The notes: generated by a model not told the origin, from the sequence alone. DNA of 10,388 nucleotides from Candidatus Kuenenia stuttgartensis (GCA_945872325.1 CAMBZY010000064.1:1-10388); one strand, 5' to 3'. Counted from the stretch's first letter, positions 1 through 7,891 are shown. Numbers and translations are program-made.

Positions 1-3
1 ATC

Positions 4-414
4 ATGATTCGTAAAAGTTCGCTCATGGCATTTGCCATGCTGTTGGGTCTTGCCTCAGCTTCTCAAGCACAGATTATCGGTGGCCACGGTGGCCCAGCCA
101 CAATCTATTCAGGCTCTGGCCACACTTTTGGTGGTCATGCCGGAACCCCGGTTTACACCTATCAAGAACCATTGGCAGCTCGCCCAGCATCGGCACCTGC
201 TTTTAATGGTTATGCCGCTGAACCTGTTCTGTCGGCCAAAACAGTGACGTCTGCCGGTACCTGGCCAGCCGGCGTAAGCCAGCCTCCAGCCCCGATCAAT
301 TACGCCACCGTTGGGCCAAATCGTCAGCAGTTTTTCGGCTGGAATTCGTTCTGGTGGTACGACCCAAGCCAAGGTTCGCCGATCTGGAACCCATACAACC
401 GCGGTCAATATTGA
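4..414 (+). CDS. Small secreted protein of unknown function
   Basis: A 136-residue protein with a clear Sec signal peptide: basic start (MIRK), a hydrophobic core at about residues 7-19, and a likely cleavage site after A22 (SQA|Q). The mature part is low in charge and rich in Gly, Ser, Pro, Ala and aromatics. It has two GGHxG motifs near residues 26-30 and 43-47, a Pro/Ala-rich middle, and an aromatic C-terminus (WNSFWWYDP, then WNPYNRGQY). I recognise no enzymatic motif or family; a cell-surface or periplasmic structural role is only a guess. The ATG sits three bases from the window edge, so the ribosome binding site cannot be seen and a longer start cannot be excluded. An internal ATG at residue 8 would leave a weaker signal peptide. 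The gene converges on the DUF1501 gene, with a terminator-like hairpin between them. Confidence 0.75.
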   Translation: MIRKSSLMAFAMLLGLASASQAQIIGGHGGPATIYSGSGHTFGGHAGTPVYTYQEPLAARPASAPAFNGYAAEPVLSAKTVTSAGTWPAGVSQPPAPINYATVGPNRQQFFGWNSFWWYDPSQGSPIWNPYNRGQY

Positions 415-449
415 TCCTGGCAGATTCCCAAGAAATACGCTGATCTTAT

Positions 450-483
450 GGACTCTCCTCTTTATTTTTGAAGATGGGAGTCC
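450..483 (+). terminator. Terminator-like hairpin between convergent genes
   Basis: The arms at 450-460 and 473-483 pair over about 11 positions (GGACTC with GAGTCC, then one G-U wobble and one mismatch) around an AT-rich loop. On the + strand a T-rich stretch (TTGATTTATTTGATT) follows. It lies between the stops of two convergent genes, so it may serve the + strand gene and possibly both. Confidence 0.5.
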
Positions 484-517
484 TTGATTTATTTGATTCG
501 ATGATGGAATCCAGCCA

Positions 518-2062
518 TTACGCCAAAATCTCTTTAATGACATGACCATGCACATCGGTCAGTCGGCGATCAATTCCATTATTACGAACAGTCAGTTTTT
601 TATGATCAATACCAAGCAAATGCAATATTGTGGCATGAACATCGTAAATCATAGTCGGTTTATCTCGATCGGCTGGTTTATATCCAAAATCATCACTAGG
701 GCCATACTTCAGCCCTCCTTTAATACCACCGCCAGCCATCCAGGTGGTGAAACAATAAGGGTTGTGATCTCGCCCCAAGCCACCCTGACTGGACGGCATC
801 CGGCCAAATTCTGTAGACCAGAGAACGATCGTATCGTCCAGCAAGCCTCTCTGTTTCAGGTCTTGAATCAGTGCTGATGCGCCGTGGGCCATACCGCGGG
901 CGAGCGGGCCGTGATCGCGTTTGACATCCTCGTGACTATCCCAATTTCGCCGGGGGAAACCGTTGTCATTTCCTGACCAGATTTGTACAAATCGAACTCC
1001 ACGTTCAATCAGACGACGAGCCGTCAGGCACTTACGCGAAAAAACCTGAGTCTCTTCAAGTGCATTAATCTCGGTGGGATAAGTATTAGGGATATGATCA
1101 AGTCCATAGAGTTTCAACACATGCTGAGGCTCTTTGGATAAATCGAGCGCTTCAGGGGCGGCAAGTTGCATTCGGGCGGCGAGTTCGTAACCACGGATTC
1201 GGGCATCCAATCGGCTATCTTCTGTACGCTGGGCGGCATGGGTTCGATTGAGATTGGCCATCAGTTGCATGGCTTCCGCTTCAGAATCTGCTGAAAAATG
1301 GCCACGATATCGCTCATCAGCCTGAAGGTTTGCAATCGGATTAGGCTGGCCAGGATAGGCGACTGTACCGGAATACTGGCCAGGCAAAAATCCGGAGTCC
1401 CAGTTTTTTGTTCCATTTGATGCCAGTCCGCGATGATCAGGCATGACAACAAATGTCGGCAGATTATCGTTCATACTGCCCAGACCATAACTGATCCAAG
1501 AGCCGGCTGACGGAAATCCCGGGAGCGAAAACCCTGTGGTTTGCAACAAGGTGGCCTGACTGTGAATTCCAGTCTTGCCCACCATGTTATGGATAAATGT
1601 CATTTCGTCAGCAACTGGAGCAAACGCTGCCACAGCTTCCGATAAATACTGTCCAGACTGGCCATACTGACCAAATTTCCAGATCGGTGCGAGCCAGGGG
1701 CCAAGCCCGTTTTGAAACGCCTCAACCGACTCACCAAAATTCGATTGCTGACCATTTCGGCGCTGCAATTCCGGCTTATAATCAAACAGATCCAAGTGGC
1801 TGGCGGCCCCGGCCATGAAGAGTTCGATCACGCGGGTCGCCTTGGGAGGGTGGTGCAAAACGCCCTTCAATATTCCCGGTGTTGCAATTGGATTCGATTC
1901 AACACTTGCTGATCTGGTTTCGTTTTCGGTCGCCATCATGGCCAATGCAATTGCGCCCAGGCCTCCACCCGTATTCCGTAGCAAATCGCGTCGCGAAATT
2001 GCGCTGGAATATTCTTCGAGCCTTGATCCAGAACGATGCCACGGAGATTGATTTGCACTCAT
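518..2062 (-). CDS. DUF1501 family protein, Tat-exported, sulfatase/phosphatase-like fold
   Basis: A 514-residue DUF1501 protein. The N-terminus carries a twin-arginine signal, SRRDLL at residues 23-28, followed by a Gly/Ala hydrophobic stretch at about 31-44, so export in folded form is expected. Family landmarks are GAASHLDLFDYKP at 85-97 (near the usual start of the domain), NWDSHED at 373-379, WSTEFGRMP at 415-423, and GRDHNP at 430-435. The His/Asp-rich motifs resemble metal ligands of the alkaline phosphatase/sulfatase superfamily, to which DUF1501 is distantly linked. No substrate is established for this family. The length is typical and no key motif is broken. The ATG at 2062 puts the Tat motif in its normal place, with a weak AAAGAG nine bases upstream. 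It starts 36 bases after the PSCyt1/DUF1549/DUF1553 gene and is probably co-transcribed with it. The two families are very often adjacent in planctomycetes, suggesting a shared exported function. Confidence 0.92.
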   Translation of the reverse strand: MSANQSPWHRSGSRLEEYSSAISRRDLLRNTGGGLGAIALAMMATENETRSASVESNPIATPGILKGVLHHPPKATRVIELFMAGAASHLDLFDYKPELQRRNGQQSNFGESVEAFQNGLGPWLAPIWKFGQYGQSGQYLSEAVAAFAPVADEMTFIHNMVGKTGIHSQATLLQTTGFSLPGFPSAGSWISYGLGSMNDNLPTFVVMPDHRGLASNGTKNWDSGFLPGQYSGTVAYPGQPNPIANLQADERYRGHFSADSEAEAMQLMANLNRTHAAQRTEDSRLDARIRGYELAARMQLAAPEALDLSKEPQHVLKLYGLDHIPNTYPTEINALEETQVFSRKCLTARRLIERGVRFVQIWSGNDNGFPRRNWDSHEDVKRDHGPLARGMAHGASALIQDLKQRGLLDDTIVLWSTEFGRMPSSQGGLGRDHNPYCFTTWMAGGGIKGGLKYGPSDDFGYKPADRDKPTMIYDVHATILHLLGIDHKKLTVRNNGIDRRLTDVHGHVIKEILA

Positions 2063-2098
2063 GTGATTAGACTCTTTAGAAAGCGTTGGATTGGATTT

Positions 2099-5000
2099 TT
2101 AATCGACAAAGCTGAATTCGTTGAGATTCAATAGCAGTCGGGCGAGTTTATCAAACCCATGCTTTTGAGCATAAGCCGTCAGAAGTTGCACCTCATCGGA
2201 GGAAGGCGGGCGGCTGAGGCACTGCTGGAATCCCCATCGAACCTTTGATGCTGTGTCCCCTGAAATGGATTGCATTCGAACGCCCAGGTGTCCGGAAACT
2301 GCCAATACCAATCCATGATTCCACTGAGCCAAGGCTGCTGCGGCTGAGACAGATTCGTTACGTTTATCGACACGGATTGATGGGTCTGCACAGTCCATGG
2401 CGGTGAGAAATGGCTGTGGCTGGCTTCGAACGATGAACCGATATACCGAACGACGATGAGTGGAAGGGTCGTCTGGGTTAGCTAGATAATATTCATAGTG
2501 CGGCGAATGCTCGGGGTGCTGAACCACGAAATCCTGGAACGAAGGTCCACCCATCTTGTGGTCTAGCTGTCCAGAAACCGCCAAAAGGCTATCGCGCACG
2601 GCTTCAGCCTCGAGTTTACGACGATTTTGACGCCACAAATGAATGTTGTTTGAATCTCGTTGCGAAAATTCGGCTGGACCTGTGCTTTGCTGGCGATATG
2701 TGGCACTTGTGACAATCTGGCGGTGCAGAGCTTTAAAACTTCCACCTGAATCTCGAAATGTGGTAGCCAGATAATCGAGCAGTTCCGGATGCGATGGTGT
2801 GCCACCCATATGTCCGAAATCACCGGGCGGATCGACAATTCCTCGCCCAAAATGATATTGCCAGACCCGGTTGACGATCGACCTCCAGAAGAGTGGATTA
2901 TCGCGATGCGTCATCCATTCCGCCAAGGTCACACGACGCTGTGATTCATCAGCTGAATCCTCGAGCTCGAATTCTGAAGGTGCAAATTTGAGAACTTTAA
3001 TTGCGCCTGGCTCAACCTTCTCCAACGGATTTTTTACATCACCACGGGGCAGTTTAAAGATCGGGCGTGGGACACCTCCACTAGCACCCGTGCCTGAAAA
3101 TGCTCCACCACCTTGATGGACTGTTCCAGCATAAACCAATTCGGCTTTTGGTAAAGATTTGAGTTGCAACTCGATGGATTGCAATTCGCTTGCAACGTAA
3201 TTGCGTTCGTCAATGACTTTGCTTGAAACTGTCTTTTGAATCAGATCCGTTTTAATTCTCTCCAGATCAGTGAGCTCTCGTGCATTGGATTCGTAGTCAC
3301 TTAATACGGCAGGTGCAATCCCGTCCGTCAAATTTTTGATCTGCCATCGTACAGGTGCCTCAATCGAATCCAGAGCCGTGAGCTTACCTTTAAGTGCGAT
3401 ATTTTGACCTTTATCATCAAAAACGCTCATTTCTGACAAGGCAAAAATATAATCATTCTGACGAGGCGCCAATTTTGTCGCCGTGATTCGAATACTTTTG
3501 ACGACATTCCCTGTTGAAATCTCGATCGTTTGTGGCTTGATTCCCGGGTTTATCAGGTCTTTCGCAGTAAAATCCGCCACGATGACCTTGATGTCATCAA
3601 GAGATTGTCCTGAAGCAATCTCCACTCGATATCGCAATGGAAAACCAAATCCAGGACCAATATTATTAAAATTGTCGGATGCAGGGGAAAGTACAATTTT
3701 CTTGACCCTGGAAGGCTTCTCTAAATCAAGCTGAACCCATTTTTCCACTTTCTGGTCGGTGGCAATCTGGCTGTGATAACCATACTGAGGATGATCTTTC
3801 TGGCCCACAGCTAGCTTGGCCGAAGCAATCCGTGCTTCAATCTGGTCCAGTTTCGGGCCAGCAGCAACGCGAATTTCCTGCTCCAGAATTGGTAAACGCC
3901 TCAATAGGGTGAGTTTTTGATGTTGAAGTCGGTTGTATTTGAGCTGGTTTTGAGGACTCTGAAAATATGGCTTGTCGGCTCGATCGACTGCTGCAAAAAC
4001 GGCCTGAAGGCGATAATAATCGGATTGTAGTAATGGATCAAATTTATGGTCATGGCACTGGGCACATTGAATTGTGAGGCTCATCAGAGAGCCTACAGTC
4101 GTTCCCACCATATCGTCACGGTCGAGGTGACGGGCAATTTTTCCGTCAGTTTTTGATTCAGGTACTTCAGCATGTCCGATGAAATCCCATGGACCAGCCG
4201 ACAGTAAACCAAGTGCTTTGACAGCGTCGGGGCTGTCAGGAAAGAGAACATCGCCCGCAATCTGTTCCTGGATAAACTTTGAATAAGGTTTATCCTGATT
4301 AAATGCAGAGATGACATAATCCCGATAAGGCCATGCATTTGGCCGAGGTTTATCTTTGTCGTATCCGTGAGTTTCACCGTAATGAACGATATCAAGCCAG
4401 TGACGTGCCCATCGCTCTCCATATGATGGCGAGGAGAGAAGCCGATCCACAAGTCGTTCATACGCCTTTGGATGCGTGTCGCGTTGAAATCTCTCGACAT
4501 CTTCAGGGGAAGGGGGGAGGCCTGTCAGATCAAAATACAATCGACGAACAAGCGTTCGCCGGTCTGCTTCGGGGGCTGGTTTAAATCCATGACTGACGTG
4601 ATCTTTTGCAATAAAGCGATCAATTGCATTTCTCGACCAGCTTTTTTGGCTTTGCGGTGACTCAGGAATTTTCGGATTCTGGATGGGCTGAAGCGACCAG
4701 AGTGGCACGGATCGGCCACCTTCTGATTTATCCGTAAGTTTCGTGGAATCTGGCCAAACGGCTCCTGTACGGATCCATTCGCCTACGGCCTTGACTGTTT
4801 TGGAATCCAGTGGCTGGGCTTTTTGTGGCATCTCTGGCTTATCGCCAAGAAGAACTTCGTAGATCCGACTTTCTTCAGCTTTGCCCGGCTCGATCACGGC
4901 TCCATTTTCACTACCCTTTAACAAACCAGCCTTTGTGGCCAATGACAAACCTCCACGAGCCTTGGAATCGTTATGGCAGTTCAGGCATGATTTTTCAAAG

Positions 5001-5134
5001 GCAGGAGCGACCACCTCCTGGAATAATTGCGCGGATTGCTTTAAAAGCGACTCATCAGCAAATAGATTCCCTGTCTGAATCCATAAACAACCCAGAATCA
5101 AAGATAGGCAATTCTTTTTCATAGTTTTAGGCAT
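2099..5134 (-). CDS. PSCyt1/DUF1549/DUF1553 planctomycete cytochrome c protein
   Basis: A 1011-residue exported protein. A Sec-type signal peptide ends near A26 (NLFA|DES). The PSCyt1 domain holds a haem-binding CLNCH at residues 50-54. DUF1549 spans about 165-390, with the family motifs FDLTGLPPSPED near 200 and a second CxxCH, CAQCHDH, at 357-363. Predicted coiled coils lie near 408-445 and 615-663. Between them, residues about 450-575 look like a galactose-binding/F5-8C-type beta domain (WVQLDLEKPSRVKKIVL, later YRVEIASG). DUF1553 runs from about 732 (RRVTLAEWM) to about 950, including NPLFWRSIVNRVWQYHFGRG. Function is unproven; redox handling of a polymer is often proposed. The frame opens upstream at a TTG (5203), but the signal peptide favours ATG 5134 or ATG 5122. 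I see no strong Shine-Dalgarno for any of them. It is the first gene of a unit with the DUF1501 gene and is separated from frr by a terminator. Confidence 0.93.
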   Translation of the reverse strand: MPKTMKKNCLSLILGCLWIQTGNLFADESLLKQSAQLFQEVVAPAFEKSCLNCHNDSKARGGLSLATKAGLLKGSENGAVIEPGKAEESRIYEVLLGDKPEMPQKAQPLDSKTVKAVGEWIRTGAVWPDSTKLTDKSEGGRSVPLWSLQPIQNPKIPESPQSQKSWSRNAIDRFIAKDHVSHGFKPAPEADRRTLVRRLYFDLTGLPPSPEDVERFQRDTHPKAYERLVDRLLSSPSYGERWARHWLDIVHYGETHGYDKDKPRPNAWPYRDYVISAFNQDKPYSKFIQEQIAGDVLFPDSPDAVKALGLLSAGPWDFIGHAEVPESKTDGKIARHLDRDDMVGTTVGSLMSLTIQCAQCHDHKFDPLLQSDYYRLQAVFAAVDRADKPYFQSPQNQLKYNRLQHQKLTLLRRLPILEQEIRVAAGPKLDQIEARIASAKLAVGQKDHPQYGYHSQIATDQKVEKWVQLDLEKPSRVKKIVLSPASDNFNNIGPGFGFPLRYRVEIASGQSLDDIKVIVADFTAKDLINPGIKPQTIEISTGNVVKSIRITATKLAPRQNDYIFALSEMSVFDDKGQNIALKGKLTALDSIEAPVRWQIKNLTDGIAPAVLSDYESNARELTDLERIKTDLIQKTVSSKVIDERNYVASELQSIELQLKSLPKAELVYAGTVHQGGGAFSGTGASGGVPRPIFKLPRGDVKNPLEKVEPGAIKVLKFAPSEFELEDSADESQRRVTLAEWMTHRDNPLFWRSIVNRVWQYHFGRGIVDPPGDFGHMGGTPSHPELLDYLATTFRDSGGSFKALHRQIVTSATYRQQSTGPAEFSQRDSNNIHLWRQNRRKLEAEAVRDSLLAVSGQLDHKMGGPSFQDFVVQHPEHSPHYEYYLANPDDPSTHRRSVYRFIVRSQPQPFLTAMDCADPSIRVDKRNESVSAAAALAQWNHGLVLAVSGHLGVRMQSISGDTASKVRWGFQQCLSRPPSSDEVQLLTAYAQKHGFDKLARLLLNLNEFSFVD

Positions 5135-5211
5135 TTGGATATGAGTCTGACCTGAGGCGGGATGAGATCTTCCAATTATCAAATATTTTAGACGAGATTG
5201 CAAGAGGTCAT

Positions 5212-5249
5212 AAAATTAAAGCCTGACAAACCATCAAGGCTTGTCAGGC
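5212..5249 (-). terminator. Intrinsic terminator of the rpsB-tsf-pyrH-frr cluster
   Basis: A perfect 9-bp stem (GCCTGACAA at 5221-5229 with TTGTCAGGC at 5241-5249) encloses an 11-base loop. Read on the minus strand it is followed at once by TTTAATTTT, the expected U-rich tail. It starts about 50 bases after the frr stop, in the right orientation to end the cluster before the PSCyt1 gene. Confidence 0.85.
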
Positions 5250-5299
5250 AGATCTTGGATATTAAAAGATCCGGTTTTCACCAGAATCCGGCAATTGGT

Positions 5300-5860
5300 T
5301 TAGTTTTCCATGATTTCGGCAGTTTTCTTTTCCGCAGAATCGTTGACCTTGGATTCGTATTTCTTGGTCAATTCCTGAATTTCTTCTTTACAGCTCTTGC
5401 AGTCATCTTCTGTCACGAGCTTGTCGGCTTGAAGCTTGTCTGCATCTTTGTTGCCATCGCGGCGGATGTTACGGATTGAAACGCGAGCCTCTTCGGCAAG
5501 ATCTTTGACGCGTCCCGAGATTTTTTTCCGTTGCTCAACCGAGAGGGAAGGCACGTTCAGACGGATCACTTTATTATCAGACATCGGAGTCAGACCAAGC
5601 TCACTGGCCTGAATCGCCTTGACGATATCGCCCACGGCAGCCACGTCGAACGGGCGAATCAGAATCTGCTGAGGCTCGGGGGTAGAGAGATTGGCCAACT
5701 GCTTGAGCGGGGTCGGTGAGCCGTAATAATCAACGCGGATGGATTCCACCAGACCAGTACTGGCCCGGCCGGTTCGGATACCTCGAAATTGGTCACCCAA
5801 AAGTGCAACAGATTTCTCCATGCGCTCTTCGGTCTCAAGAAGGATGTCGTCGATTGTCAT
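5300..5860 (-). CDS. frr: Ribosome recycling factor
   Basis: A 186-residue RRF, the usual full length. With EF-G it splits post-termination ribosomes in the cytoplasm. Family motifs seen are FRGIRTGRAS at residues 25-34 in the first long helix of domain I, YYGSPTPLKQLANLSTPEPQ in the hinge/domain II region, GLTPMSDNKVIRLNVPSLS, and VSIRNIRRDGN near 128-138. The ATG has GGGAG 11 bases upstream (5872-5876), supporting the start. It is the last gene of the rpsB-tsf-pyrH-frr cluster, 133 bases after pyrH, and is followed by an intrinsic terminator. One small oddity is a CKSC motif at residues 154-157 in the C-terminal helix, where charged residues are more usual. It is probably harmless, and the protein looks intact. 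Confidence 0.98.
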   Translation of the reverse strand: MTIDDILLETEERMEKSVALLGDQFRGIRTGRASTGLVESIRVDYYGSPTPLKQLANLSTPEPQQILIRPFDVAAVGDIVKAIQASELGLTPMSDNKVIRLNVPSLSVEQRKKISGRVKDLAEEARVSIRNIRRDGNKDADKLQADKLVTEDDCKSCKEEIQELTKKYESKVNDSAEKKTAEIMEN

Positions 5861-5871
5861 GGCTTCGCGAA

Positions 5872-5876
5872 CTCCC
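5872..5876 (-). promoter_or_regulatory. Ribosome binding site of frr
   Basis: GGGAG on the minus strand, 11 bases before the ATG at 5860. It is slightly far but is the only purine-rich match. Confidence 0.5.
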
Positions 5877-5904
5877 GGCGTACTTCTGGAAATGGGGACA
5901 TTTT

Positions 5905-5943
5905 GAGATATCTATCTGTTGAATATCGTTTTCAGGATATCTC
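5905..5943 (-). repeat. Inverted repeat in the pyrH-frr gap
   Basis: GAGATATC at 5905-5912 and GATATCTC at 5936-5943 form a perfect 8-bp inverted repeat around 23 bases that include another ATATC. There is no U-tract, so this is not a standard terminator. It may be an mRNA processing or stability element, or a DNA operator. It lies 45 bases upstream of the frr start. Confidence 0.45.
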
Positions 5944-5993
5944 GCACAGATCTATCGTCGCATGGATCACTTTAACCGCTCATCGAATGCGGA

Positions 5994-6761
5994 TCAAGAT
6001 TGACGATAGGCTGGACGTGCGTGATTGGCAACCCAGGTTCCAAGCGGCTCGCCCTGAACAATCGCTCGCTCGATGTTGCCTTCACGCTTGAAGTTAAAGA
6101 CTAGAATTGGCATCGCATTTTCCATACACATACCGATCGCCGTCATGTCCATCACTTTCAGGTGATCGCGCACAACTTGTTCGTATGTCAGGGTTTCGTA
6201 GCGAACAGCATGCGGGTTCTTTTCAGGATCCGCCGAATACACGCCATCCACCCGAGTGGCCTTCATCAGGACCTCGGCATCGAGTTCCTTGGCTCTAAGA
6301 GCTGCGGCCGTATCGGTCGTGACAAATGGGCTGCCCGTGCCTGAAGCCAGAATGATCACCCGGCCTTTTTTCAGGTGATTCATGGCACGCCTCTGGATAA
6401 AAGGCTCAGCCACTTCATCCATCCGAATCGTGGTCATCAATCTCGCTTCTTGTCCGCAATGCTCAAGAGCATCTCGCAAAGCCAGACCGTTGATCACCGT
6501 AGCCGTCATACCCATATAGTGTGCTGTGGATTCGCGAATGATCGGGTTGCCTTTGGCAAAGGCTGAACCTCGAAGAATATTTCCACCTCCGACAACGATC
6601 GAAAGCTGAACACCCTTGCTGGCAACATCGGCCACCTCGCGGGCGATCCGGCTGATCTCATCCTGATGGATTCCGCCTTCCCCGGAACGTCCGAAGCTCT
6701 CGCCCGAAAGTTTCAGTAAAACACGCTGAAATGCGGGTCTGGCTAGTCTTGTATCAGACAT
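5994..6761 (-). CDS. pyrH: UMP kinase (uridylate kinase)
   Basis: A 255-residue bacterial-type UMP kinase of the amino acid kinase family. It phosphorylates UMP to UDP with ATP in pyrimidine nucleotide synthesis and is hexameric in known members. Motifs seen are LLKLSGES at residues 15-22 (phosphate-binding lysine), VVGGGNILRG at 56-65, YMGMTATVINGLALRDAL, ASGTGSPFVTTDTAAALRA, ATRVDGVYSADP and KVMDMTAIGMCMENAMPI. The N-terminus is about seven residues longer than the shortest family members. The ATG at 6761 has AGGAG ten bases upstream. It sits between tsf and frr, an order conserved across many bacteria, 126 bases after the tsf stop with a strong hairpin in between. No key residue appears lost. 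Confidence 0.98.
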   Translation of the reverse strand: MSDTRLARPAFQRVLLKLSGESFGRSGEGGIHQDEISRIAREVADVASKGVQLSIVVGGGNILRGSAFAKGNPIIRESTAHYMGMTATVINGLALRDALEHCGQEARLMTTIRMDEVAEPFIQRRAMNHLKKGRVIILASGTGSPFVTTDTAAALRAKELDAEVLMKATRVDGVYSADPEKNPHAVRYETLTYEQVVRDHLKVMDMTAIGMCMENAMPILVFNFKREGNIERAIVQGEPLGTWVANHARPAYRQS

Positions 6762-6771
6762 GTGGAGCGGT

Positions 6772-6776
6772 CTCCT
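6772..6776 (-). promoter_or_regulatory. Ribosome binding site of pyrH
   Basis: AGGAG on the minus strand, ten bases before the ATG at 6761. It supports this start over alternatives further upstream. Confidence 0.7.
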
Positions 6777-6828
6777 GAAAGCTGTGGCTGACGGACAAAC
6801 TTGTTCGTAATAGCATATAAATGAAATC

Positions 6829-6859
6829 CGGCGGCCTCATTTTTGATCAGAGGCCGCCG
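6829..6859 (-). terminator. Strong GC-rich hairpin after tsf (terminator or attenuator)
   Basis: CGGCGGCCTC (6829-6838) and GAGGCCGCCG (6850-6859) form a perfect 10-bp stem with an 11-base AT-rich loop. On the minus strand it is followed by GATTTCATTTATA, a loose U-rich run. It begins 28 bases after the tsf stop. Partial termination here would lower pyrH-frr relative to rpsB-tsf; alternatively it protects a 3' end. Confidence 0.65.
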
Positions 6860-6887
6860 AATCAACGAGTCATGAAACCATTCGAAA

Positions 6888-7814
6888 TTACTCTTCAGTG
6901 CCGGCATCTGGAGATGCGGTTTCACCCAGAATATAACGAATCGCCTTGTTGACCTTGATTGGCTCTCCGCCTGTGGCTGCACTGACCTTGCGAATCACAT
7001 CGGCCACGGTACCTACAGATGGATCTTTGGCGAACGGTTGGTCGAGCAGATTGTTCTCTGCATACCATTTGTTCAACTGGCCTTCAGCCATTTTTTCCTG
7101 AACCTGAAGTGGCTTCTTCGCGTTGTCAGGATTGTTCTCATTCAATTTCTTGATGAGTTGCTTCTGTTCTTCGACCATCTCAGGGCTGATCTGATCCCGG
7201 CTCACAGCCAGAGGATTTGTCGCAACCACTTGCAGAGCCAAATCTTTTACAAGCTGCTTGACTTCATCGCGACTCGCCTGTTCGGCTGATCCACAAGAAA
7301 CTTCCACCATCGCCCCACTCTTGGAGTCGTGGTGAACGTAGCTGTCAATCCGACCAGGTCCTGAAAGTTCAAACCTTTCGGACCGTGCGAGACCAATGTT
7401 CTCACCCGTCCGGGCGTTCAGGTCAACCAGAGCATCCTTGATGGTGACTGCCGGATTGATCAGAAACTGCTGGGCCAGTAAATCGAGTCCGGCGGAAGCC
7501 GTCGCGATGACGTGCTTGAGCAGATCGCCTGTCATGGCTCGGAAAGCGTCGTTACGAGCGACGAAGTCCGTCTCACAGTTGAGCTCGACAATCGCTCCCG
7601 CTGTGTTGTTCTCGTTAAAAGCAACTTCAATCCGACCCGCTTTAGCGGAACGGCCAGATCTTTTTTCAGCGTTCTTAAGTCCACGCTCTTTAGCAAGTTG
7701 TGTGGCTTTCTTCAGGTCGCCTTCTGCTTCCTGAAGGAGCTTCTTGCACTCCATCAATCCAAGACCTGTGATCTGACGAAATTCGTTGACAACCTTGGCT
7801 GTGATATCTGCCAT
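6888..7814 (-). CDS. tsf: Elongation factor Ts
   Basis: A 308-residue EF-Ts, the guanine nucleotide exchange factor for EF-Tu. Residues 1-45 form the UBA-like EF-Tu-binding N-domain, with FRQITGLGLMECKKLL at 12-27, a variant of the usual TGAG-DCK signature. The second signature, ELNCETDFVARN, is at 77-88 and contains the TDF tip that inserts into EF-Tu. The dimerisation/core region continues to a C-terminal block (VNKAIRYILGE). It is somewhat longer than the E. coli protein through spacing in the core, with no sign of damage. The frame is open to an ATG at 7850, but the start at 7814 (MADITAK) has AGGAG at 7823-7827 with eight-base spacing and matches the family N-terminus. It is the second gene of the cluster, 278 bases after the rpsB stop. 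Confidence 0.98.
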   Translation of the reverse strand: MADITAKVVNEFRQITGLGLMECKKLLQEAEGDLKKATQLAKERGLKNAEKRSGRSAKAGRIEVAFNENNTAGAIVELNCETDFVARNDAFRAMTGDLLKHVIATASAGLDLLAQQFLINPAVTIKDALVDLNARTGENIGLARSERFELSGPGRIDSYVHHDSKSGAMVEVSCGSAEQASRDEVKQLVKDLALQVVATNPLAVSRDQISPEMVEEQKQLIKKLNENNPDNAKKPLQVQEKMAEGQLNKWYAENNLLDQPFAKDPSVGTVADVIRKVSAATGGEPIKVNKAIRYILGETASPDAGTEE

Positions 7815-7822
7815 CTGAAAAT

Positions 7823-7827
7823 CTCCT
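7823..7827 (-). promoter_or_regulatory. Ribosome binding site that fixes the tsf start
   Basis: AGGAG on the minus strand, eight bases before the ATG at 7814. It places the start 12 codons inside the longest open frame. Confidence 0.85.
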
Positions 7828-7861
7828 GTGTTTTGTGATCTCGTAAACATGTCCCGAAACA

Positions 7862-7891
7862 GGTCTGGTTGTGCGTTCGTGCTCTCAGACC
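7862..7891 (-). repeat. Short inverted repeat upstream of tsf
   Basis: GGTCTG (7862-7867) and CAGACC (7886-7891) are exact complements around an 18-base loop, inside the untranslated region between rpsB and tsf. It could form a leader hairpin of tsf, but six bases is weak evidence alone. Confidence 0.3.

Noticed and set aside
109..555. Minus-strand 148-codon frame over the small secreted gene
   Set aside because: The + strand gene here has a clear signal peptide. The antisense frame overlaps the terminator and the DUF1501 end and has no motif.
5135..5203. TTG-started N-terminal extension of the PSCyt1/DUF1549/DUF1553 protein
   Set aside because: It would put 23 mainly polar residues before a normal signal peptide, begins close to the frr terminator and has no ribosome binding site.
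5250..5299. CCGG-flanked possible hairpin just after the frr stop
   Set aside because: The complementary arms are only four bases; the clear terminator is the next hairpin at 5221-5249.
7815..7850. Twelve-residue N-terminal extension of EF-Ts
   Set aside because: The AGGAG ribosome binding site lies inside it, and the family N-terminus matches the ATG at 7814.
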